NCBI RefSeq assembly: GCF_029872155.1
Contig: NZ_JARXLA010000004.1
Coordinates: forward strand, 124,001 to 188,000
DNA from: Hyphomicrobium sp. D-2
GTDB lineage: Bacteria; Pseudomonadota; Alphaproteobacteria; Rhizobiales; Hyphomicrobiaceae
Reading direction: 5' to 3'
DNA length: 64,000 nucleotides
Under the pieces are notes generated by a model. The model searched no databases. It was not told the DNA's origin and worked only from the letters and a program-made list of their open reading frames with translations. This document shows, piece by piece, positions 58,483 to 64,000 of this stretch. Each line of letters opens with the position of its first letter. Position 1 is the stretch's first letter. The translations under genes were made by a program, and so were the position numbers.

Positions 58483-58521
58483 TGATCCGCGCACTCCAGG
58501 CCCCGGCATCAACCGAGGCAT

Positions 58522-58575
58522 AAAAAAACCGGCCGGATATTGAGGACCTAGAAGGCCGCCTCATCCGTTAACCGG
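58522..58575 (-). terminator. Terminator-like hairpin between SAM-II riboswitch and metX
   Basis: On the minus strand CCGG, CGGAT and GAGG (58572-58575, 58563-58567, 58559-58562) pair in order with CCTC, ATCCG and CCGG (58542-58545, 58534-58538, 58529-58532), followed at once by seven T. It lies between the riboswitch and the metX start. This fits an attenuator that stops transcription when SAM is bound, but an always-active or read-through role cannot be excluded. Confidence 0.75.
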
Positions 58576-58582
58576 GTGCGCG

Positions 58583-58640
58583 CGGCCTTTTTTAGCGACT
58601 TATTTAACGTGGTTGCAAGCCGGCCGGCCAAATCACCACG
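58583..58640 (-). promoter_or_regulatory. SAM-II riboswitch upstream of metX
   Basis: The minus strand carries the SAM-II signature. P1 is GTGGT (58635-58639) pairing with ACCAC (58609-58613). The loop holds GATTTG and CTTGCA, and the 3' part reads GTTAAATAAGTCGCTAAAAAAGG, which forms the pseudoknot with the G/C-rich loop. SAM-II elements control methionine genes (metA/metX) in alphaproteobacteria and switch the gene off when S-adenosylmethionine is plentiful. The position about 100 bases before metX agrees. Confidence 0.92.
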
Positions 58641-58821
58641 ACATCTGCCATCGAAATATCGGCATGGGCGCCTTAACGTCAAGTGTCGGGCCCCGCACAT
58701 CAGATCGCAGCGTCAATCAACGCCAGTCTATTGGCCTGCAAAGCTTTGCGTTTCGCTTTCGGCGTCTGTATCACTTCCCGCGCCTGAAAACTAAAGGCTC
58801 CATACATCCGGAAAGCCCGCA

Positions 58822-59925
58822 ATGACCCTCGCTGCGCCCCAGCCCAAGCCCGGCATTCTCGAAATCGATCCCTACGTGCCAGGCGAAAGCAGCCTGCCCG
58901 CTGGCATCAAGCCGATCAAGCTGTCGTCGAATGAAACGCCGTTCGGCCCTAGTCCGAAGGCGGTTGAAGCCTATCGCGCCGCTGACGCTGCACTCGAGCG
59001 ATACCCCGACGGCGCGGCGACCAAGCTGCGCGAGGCGATCGCGCGCCGTTACGGCCTCAATCCTGCGCGCATCATCTGCGGCGCAGGCTCCGATGAGCTG
59101 CTAACGATGCTGGCGCACGCCTATCTGGGCGAAGGCGACGAGGCCATCTACACGCAGCACGGCTTTCTGCTGTATCGCATTATCATTCTGGCCAACGGAG
59201 CAACGCCAGTCGTCGCGCCGGAAACCGGTTTGCGCACCGATATCGATGCCATTCTCAACCGTGTGACCGAGCGCACCAAGATGGTGTTTCTCGCTAACCC
59301 GAACAATCCGACCGGCACCTATGTGTCGTTCGACGAGATCCGTTCGCTGCGCGCGCAACTGCCGCCGCATGTGCTGCTGGTGCTGGACGCGGCGTATGCT
59401 GAATATGTCCGCCGCAACGACTATGAAGCTGGCATCGAGCTTGTCGCGACGACGCATAACACGGTGATGACGCGCACGTTCTCGAAGATTCACGGCCTTG
59501 CTGGGCTGCGTATCGGCTGGGCCTATTGCCCGGAAGCAGTGGCCGATGTGCTCAATCGCATTCGCGGTCCGTTCAACCTTTCCGTGCCGTCGCTGTTGGC
59601 CGGTGCTGCCGCCATCGAAGACAGCGCGCATGAAGAAATGTCAGTGGCGCACAATGAGCACTGGCTGGCATGGTTGACGGGCGAGATCGCGGCGCTGGGG
59701 CTGAAGGTGACGCCAAGTGTTGCCAACTTCATTCTGGTGCATTTCCCGAATGAGGGAGCGCGCACAGCAAACGAAGCTGATCGCTATCTGAAGCAGCGTG
59801 GCATCATCGTGCGCAAAGTGGCTTCCTACGGTTTGCCCGATTGCCTGCGCATCACCATCGGTTCAGTGGATGACAACCGCGCCGTAGCAGCGGCGCTTAC
59901 GGATTTTATGGCGGGCAGTGCATGA
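58822..59925 (+). CDS. hisC: Histidinol-phosphate aminotransferase
   Basis: A 367-residue class I/II PLP aminotransferase of the HisC type, with [13 protein letters not shown] at the N-terminus, then LERYPDG and [19 protein letters not shown] precedes [10 protein letters not shown] and the PLP lysine in [15 protein letters not shown]. It acts in histidine synthesis and, given the coupled tyrC gene, may also make phenylalanine or tyrosine precursors. The stop overlaps the next start (ATGA at 59922-59925). It is divergent from metX. Confidence 0.95.
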   Translation: MTLAAPQPKPGILEIDPYVPGESSLPAGIKPIKLSSNETPFGPSPKAVEAYRAADAALERYPDGAATKLREAIARRYGLNPARIICGAGSDELLTMLAHAYLGEGDEAIYTQHGFLLYRIIILANGATPVVAPETGLRTDIDAILNRVTERTKMVFLANPNNPTGTYVSFDEIRSLRAQLPPHVLLVLDAAYAEYVRRNDYEAGIELVATTHNTVMTRTFSKIHGLAGLRIGWAYCPEAVADVLNRIRGPFNLSVPSLLAGAAAIEDSAHEEMSVAHNEHWLAWLTGEIAALGLKVTPSVANFILVHFPNEGARTANEADRYLKQRGIIVRKVASYGLPDCLRITIGSVDDNRAVAAALTDFMAGSA

Positions 59926-60962
59926 GCGAGCAGCAAACCACCGCATCGGCTTCTGCAGCGCCGATGTTCAAGCGCGTGGCGCTGATCGGCATCGGCCTCA
60001 TTGGCTCGTCGATCAGTCATGCGATGCGCCGTGGCGGACTGGCAGCGGAAATTGTCGGCAGCGCACGCACGCCTGCAACGCTTGAAACGTCACTGCGTCT
60101 TGGCCTGATCGACAAGGGATATGCCAGCGCAACCGAAGCGGTTGAGGGCGCGGACCTTGTTATTCTCAGCGTGCCGGTTGGTGCGTGTGGGCCGATCACG
60201 GCTGAGATCGCACCGCATCTGGCTGCGGGTGCCATTCTCACAGACGTCGGTTCGGTGAAGGCGCAGGTGGTGCGCGATATGGCTCCGCATGTTCCGGCCG
60301 GTGTGCACTTCGTGCCGGGGCATCCCATCGCAGGTACGGAACAGTCCGGGCCTGAAGCGGGTTTTGCGGAACTGTTCGACGGCCGCTGGACGATCCTGAC
60401 GCCCACCCCGGACGTGGACGATGCGGCGGTCGAAAAGCTGCGCACGTTCTGGGAAGCGCTGGGCGCCAAGGTTGAAGTGATGGACCCGAGCCATCACGAC
60501 ATGGTACTCGCCATCACCTCGCATCTGCCGCATCTCATTGCGTTCAACATCGTCAACACGGCTGAAGACCTTGGGCGCGTCACTGACAAGGAAGTGATCA
60601 AGTTCTCCGCCGGTGGTTTTCGCGATTTCACCCGTATCGCGGCGTCCGATCCAACCATGTGGCGCGATATTTTCCTCGGCAATCGCGATGGCGTCATGGA
60701 GATGCTGCGACGGTTTTCGGAAGATCTCGATGAACTGAAACGCGCGATCGAAGCCGGCGACGGCGATACGCTGTTCCGCCGCTTCACTGAAGCGCGGGCC
60801 ATTCGGCGTGGCATTGTGGCGGCCGGTCAGGATACGTCGGCGCCGGACTTCGGCCGTGCCCACAAGGTTGCGCAGCCGGGCGATAAGCGCGCGGATGCTG
60901 CAGATGCCGACGCGACAGCCGCGTCGGGTGGAACGGCAGCGAGCGGTAGGTCACGCAGTTGA
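59922..60962 (+). CDS. tyrC: Prephenate/arogenate dehydrogenase family protein
   Basis: A 346-residue NAD(P)-dependent enzyme of tyrosine synthesis. The dinucleotide-binding motif [16 protein letters not shown] starts near residue 18; [15 protein letters not shown] and the C-terminal helical domain ([22 protein letters not shown]) carry the catalytic His and substrate residues. A Ser/Ala/Asp-rich tail ends it. It is coupled to hisC by overlap and overlaps the next gene by four bases, so the three genes form one operon. Confidence 0.94.
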   Translation: MSEQQTTASASAAPMFKRVALIGIGLIGSSISHAMRRGGLAAEIVGSARTPATLETSLRLGLIDKGYASATEAVEGADLVILSVPVGACGPITAEIAPHLAAGAILTDVGSVKAQVVRDMAPHVPAGVHFVPGHPIAGTEQSGPEAGFAELFDGRWTILTPTPDVDDAAVEKLRTFWEALGAKVEVMDPSHHDMVLAITSHLPHLIAFNIVNTAEDLGRVTDKEVIKFSAGGFRDFTRIAASDPTMWRDIFLGNRDGVMEMLRRFSEDLDELKRAIEAGDGDTLFRRFTEARAIRRGIVAAGQDTSAPDFGRAHKVAQPGDKRADAADADATAASGGTAASGRSRS

Positions 60963-61648
60963 GCAGACGCGGCCAGCACGATCTCTGGATCTTTGCCTAC
61001 GGCTCGTTGATGTGGCGGCCGGGGTTCGAGGCCGAGGAAGTCGTACACGCGCGTTTGACAGGCTGGCGCCGCAGTTTCTGCATCTATTCGCGCTTCCATC
61101 GCGGCTCGCCACGCAGACCCGGTCTTGTGCTGGGCCTTGACCGCGGCGGTGTGTGCGAAGGGCTTGCGTTTCGTGTTGCGCCGGAAGCGGAGCGCGAAAC
61201 GCTGCGCTATCTGCGTGAGCGCGAGCAGGTGGCCAGCGTTTATCGCGAGGCGCTGGTGCCGCTCACGCTGCTGGAGCGCGACCACACAGAAGTGCAGGCG
61301 CTCGCCTATTTGGTGGAGCCCGCGCATCCAAGCTATGCAGGCAGGCTTACCCTGGCGGAGCAGGCGCACCTGGTTCGCGGTGGTATTGGCCGCTCAGGCA
61401 ATAACATCGATTATCTCGCCAGCACCGTGGCTCACCTTACCAAGCTCGGCATCCGCGAGCGCGAACTGGAGCGCCTGATGGGGCTTGTTGGGACCTATGC
61501 AAGTCGCGGCCCCGGCAACAGGGATACGCGCGCCAGCGCCATTGCGATGGTGCGGGAATTCGAGCGCAGCCCGGTTAAGGTGCGGCCGCTGCAATCGGGC
61601 GATGCGCAGCGCTTCTGTTACCGCTCGGTGCTGAGCGCGCGACGCTGA
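60959..61648 (+). CDS. Gamma-glutamylcyclotransferase (ChaC-like)
   Basis: A 229-residue enzyme of the ChaC/GGCT family, likely to degrade glutathione to 5-oxoproline and Cys-Gly. The substrate-binding loop is FAYGSLMWRPGFE (about 11-23), followed by GWRRSFCIYSRFHRGSP. The likely catalytic Glu lies in YLREREQVASVYRE. It starts inside the tyrC stop region with a GTG or TTG-type codon at the ATGA-like overlap. The link to aromatic synthesis is positional only. Confidence 0.9.
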   Translation: MSRRGQHDLWIFAYGSLMWRPGFEAEEVVHARLTGWRRSFCIYSRFHRGSPRRPGLVLGLDRGGVCEGLAFRVAPEAERETLRYLREREQVASVYREALVPLTLLERDHTEVQALAYLVEPAHPSYAGRLTLAEQAHLVRGGIGRSGNNIDYLASTVAHLTKLGIRERELERLMGLVGTYASRGPGNRDTRASAIAMVREFERSPVKVRPLQSGDAQRFCYRSVLSARR

Positions 61649-61938
61649 GTGCAGGGAGCAGCTAGCCTCGGCCACATGCCGCCCGTCATCCGAAGCGGCC
61701 TGACCAGGAACAACCTCCTGAGGCATCACAACTAGAGCCCGTTCACACCTCACACCTGGGTGCAGAGCTGCCCGACGTTGTGCTCATCGTTTAACACCGC
61801 GCATCATCTGGACGAGCGTTTTCAGACACGCACTCGCGATGGCGACGGCAGAGAGGGGTTTGGGAGCTGGTTAAAGCCGCGTCTTTGATACACGCGGCTT
61901 TGTGCATGGGCGGTGCGGTCACTATTGCACATGGCCGC
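61649..61938. terminator. Convergent intergenic region with hairpin terminator at 61873-61901
   Basis: Nothing coding is visible in 290 bases. The stem AAAGCCGCGT / ACGCGGCTTT (61873-61882 with 61892-61901) lies between the plus-strand cyclotransferase and the minus-strand hypothetical gene and may end either transcript. Confidence 0.65.
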
Positions 61939-62379
61939 TCAGTGGAGGCGATTGGCGCCCGCGCCTGCTACATTGAGTTCAGTCTGTGCCTGGGCGGTGC
62001 GCAGGTCGAACTCAATCAGCTTGCTGATCTTGTTCGACTGAGCCAGCAGATGGACATGCACCTCGTCGGCGGCGAGCTCGGCGCCGCGCTGGCGAATTTC
62101 GGCAAGGTTCAGGGTGTCAGCCTCATGCGCCACGCGACCGATGGCAAGCGCTTCTGCGCGGCCGTTCTCATGTCGGCGGACGAGCACATAATTTGCGGCG
62201 GGCAATGCTGGGCATTCACGCAGGCTGTAGATGTGATGCACATAGCGCTTGCCTGAAGCGCCGGCCCAGAAGTGGAAGCTTGCTCGTTCCTTCGCGAGTG
62301 CGGCTTTCTCAGCAACTTCCCGGTTAGCTAGGGTTCGCTGAGCCCGATACACGGCCAGCTCTATGATACGCGCAACCAT
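61939..62379 (-). CDS. Conserved hypothetical protein
   Basis: A 146-residue protein from the ATG at 62379 (MVARIIELAVYRAQRTLANRE). It is probably soluble: a basic helical N-terminus is followed by a mixed domain with FHFWAGASGKRYVHHIYSL, then NYVLVRRHENGRAEALAIG and ELAADEVHVHLLAQSNK. It ends VAGAGANRLH. I recall this as a conserved hypothetical protein in Hyphomicrobiales; no function is known to me. An in-frame extension to 62457 is basic and low in complexity. It lies 239 bases from the ribonucleotide reductase gene on the same strand. Confidence 0.75.
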   Translation of the reverse strand: MVARIIELAVYRAQRTLANREVAEKAALAKERASFHFWAGASGKRYVHHIYSLRECPALPAANYVLVRRHENGRAEALAIGRVAHEADTLNLAEIRQRGAELAADEVHVHLLAQSNKISKLIEFDLRTAQAQTELNVAGAGANRLH

Positions 62380-62618
62380 TACTGATGTTCCCCTCGCGGC
62401 CTTGCGGCGCGCGCTGTGTTCGACGCTCTTTTCTTTTCGTGCCAGCCTAGGGTTCATTCCTTAACGATGAACGTGGTTTCGAGCTTAATTGTGGCTCGAT
62501 GTCAGTGTTTTTGGGGCAAAGTGAATGCATTCTTGCGGCATGTCGCAGACATTGACGCGCTCGTATGGAGCATAATTTAACGGGCCGTTAGCGTCTGTTT
62601 ATGGACTTGCGACGCCCG

Positions 62619-64000
62619 TCAGCCGCAACGGGAAAATCCACATCTGTTGCACGTCCAGCAGCCTTCTCTTTGAACGTAATCGGTGTCCGAACAGCGCGGG
62701 CATAACTTGATCCGGGCGCGCGCAGGCTGTTCTGCTGATGGTGCGGCACTGCTGCGTGAAGGCGAATGTTCATCGGAACTGATCGCGATGTGAGAACTGT
62801 ATCCGGACGCGGATTTCGCGGTGTTGTTATGACGGGCCTCTGCCGCTGCCTCGTTCGTGCCACAGAAAGCACCGGTGCGGCGCATGTGGTTTTCTATGAC
62901 CTCTCCGATAGCAGCCAGCAGGCTGGGTACGTAACGGCCGCCAAGCCAGTGGCCTCCCTGTGGGTCAAATACAGCTTTCAATTCCTCCGCGACGAAACTG
63001 ACATCGCCACCGCGGCGGAATACCGCGCTGATCATTCGCGTGAGCGCGACCGTCCATGCGTAATGTTCAAGGTTGCGGGTGTTGATGAAGATCTCGAACG
63101 GACGCCGGCGCTTTTGTGACGTTCCTGGAATAGCCTGTTCGATGTCGTTGATCGTGACATAAATCGCGTGGTCGCTGGCTGGCCATTTGAGTTTGTAGGT
63201 TTGGCCGGACAACACTGGCTCACGCTGCAGCGGTTGCGCCATGTAGACGACACCCTCGCGGCCAGCGGTTGAGCTGTTGAGTGCTGGAGCACCAAGATCA
63301 CGCGGCGCCAGCTCACTGTCGAAGACATGCGTTGAGGCTGGTGCTGTCGCCCCCGGTGCGAAACCTGGGACTGGATGCGAAGGCGGTGCGCCCAGCATTT
63401 GGCCTGGGCTTGCGTCCTGGACCCCAGAATGGGGTGCAGGCGAACCGATGCCCGATGGCACGCCAGAGGGCGCGCGCGGATCGGTAGAAGGTGAGGCGGC
63501 AGCAGCGCCAGAATCGGTTTGCCCGATTGATTGCAGGACCGATCCGGTGATTGGATTGGGACGGTAGGTGGTGCAACCCTTTAAACCCGAACCGTACGCA
63601 CTGAGATACACGTCTTTGAAGTCGTCGAACGGGATGCCTTCCGGGCAATTGATAGTCTTGGAGATGGCGCTGTCGACATAGGGCTGCAGCGCTGCCTGCA
63701 TCGCCAGATGTTCACCGGGGGTAAGATCGGACGCCCGGACGAAGGCGGCGGGAAGTGACGCATCTGCGCCGAAGCGTTCCCGGAAGCGAGCGTAAGCATA
63801 GTCCTCGACGGTTTCTTCGTGACTGGATCCGTCGCGGGCCAGAATGCGCCGCGTATAACGGTAGTCAAACACGGGTTCAATGCCGCTAGAAACGTTGCCC
63901 GCGAGCAATGAGATTGTCCCTGTCGGTGCGATCGAGGTGAGGCAGCCATTACGAATGCCATGCTGGCGGATCGCCTTGCGCACATCCTTGTCGAGCAGCG
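62619..64000 (-). CDS. nrdJ: Vitamin B12-dependent ribonucleotide reductase, C-terminal part (5' end beyond window)
   Basis: The frame is open to the right edge, so only the last 459 residues are seen. RNGCLTSIAPTGTISLLAGNVSSGIEPVFDY is the conserved class II reductase active-site loop, followed by AISKTINCPEGIPFDDF and KGCTTYRPNPITGSVL. A roughly 80-residue Pro/Ser/Ala-rich insert precedes a second conserved block (YAWTVALTRMISAVFRRGGDVSFVAEELKAV). The C-terminus has CPRC and CWTCNRCG, a zinc-ribbon/redox Cys cluster that re-reduces the enzyme. It makes deoxyribonucleotides without needing oxygen. Confidence 0.94.
   Translation of the reverse strand, partial: LLDKDVRKAIRQHGIRNGCLTSIAPTGTISLLAGNVSSGIEPVFDYRYTRRILARDGSSHEETVEDYAYARFRERFGADASLPAAFVRASDLTPGEHLAMQAALQPYVDSAISKTINCPEGIPFDDFKDVYLSAYGSGLKGCTTYRPNPITGSVLQSIGQTDSGAAAASPSTDPRAPSGVPSGIGSPAPHSGVQDASPGQMLGAPPSHPVPGFAPGATAPASTHVFDSELAPRDLGAPALNSSTAGREGVVYMAQPLQREPVLSGQTYKLKWPASDHAIYVTINDIEQAIPGTSQKRRRPFEIFINTRNLEHYAWTVALTRMISAVFRRGGDVSFVAEELKAVFDPQGGHWLGGRYVPSLLAAIGEVIENHMRRTGAFCGTNEAAAEARHNNTAKSASGYSSHIAISSDEHSPSRSSAAPSAEQPARARIKLCPRCSDTDYVQREGCWTCNRCGFSRCG

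Noticed and set aside
58483-58521. Upstream ATG as the metX start (MPRLMPG)
   Set aside because: It directly follows the seven-T tract of a terminator hairpin, has no ribosome site, and the added residues are not part of the MetX family.

Overview
The window is a moderately GC-rich chromosomal segment from an alphaproteobacterium, most likely of the order Hyphomicrobiales (Rhizobiales). The evidence is the cytochrome oxidase order ctaC-ctaD-ctaB-coxF-like-ctaG-ctaE-DUF983-surf1 followed by thrC and an M16 peptidase, the block peroxiredoxin / rnhA-thrB-ispH, the F0 order atpI-B-E-F'-F, metX-metW behind a SAM-II riboswitch, genes for IalB, BcsS and a phasin, and an intergenic repeat (GCTTCCGGAAAAGTG core) of a type I recall from rhizobial genomes. 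I cannot name the genus. I see no transposase, integrase, prophage or CRISPR array.

Layout. Positions 1-8952 (minus strand) hold an iron-related surface region: an ECF sigma factor (FecI type), its FecR anti-sigma regulator, a TonB-dependent receptor with an N-terminal signalling domain that looks haem/haemoprotein specific, an autotransporter cut by the left edge, and a secreted subtilisin fused to an autotransporter barrel. Positions 9558-13074 hold an initiator tRNA and a lipid A/LPS decoration set (DPM1-like glycosyltransferase, small LAB_N membrane protein, ArnT-like transferase). A PabB-PabC fusion follows. Positions 15085-17569 hold membrane/envelope proteins of unknown function, and 17570-18501 is non-coding but rich in perfect hairpins. 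Positions 18502-23649 hold an alpha/beta hydrolase, a DUF2147 protein and a DevC-DevA-DevB-like ABC exporter. Positions 24040-29121 hold a tetR-MFP-RND multidrug efflux operon. bcsS, a phasin-like gene and ialB follow.

Positions 32005-39620 encode subunits and assembly factors of an aa3-type cytochrome c oxidase. thrC, an M16 peptidase, a GNAT acetyltransferase and a very large GGDEF-EAL membrane protein follow to 47551. Positions 47712-52472 hold YqgE, a DsbD-N-like periplasmic protein, a peroxiredoxin, RNase HI, homoserine kinase and IspH. Positions 53912-56478 are the ATP synthase F0 operon. Positions 56640-58482 are metX-metW, divergent from hisC-tyrC-gamma-glutamylcyclotransferase. The window ends in a conserved hypothetical gene and the C-terminal part of a B12-dependent ribonucleotide reductase.

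Three genes (the RND permease, ctaD and ialB) are broken by small indels, several of them in runs of one base. ctaD is a core gene and its full sequence can be recovered across the shifts, so I read these mainly as local sequence errors rather than decay. The most rewarding spots for a second look are the hairpin-rich 18.1-18.5 kb region, the SAM-II riboswitch with an apparent terminator before metX, the initiator tRNA with an A29:U41 pair, the iron/autotransporter island, and the GGDQF-EAL protein with its roughly 390-residue Pro/Ala-rich tail.
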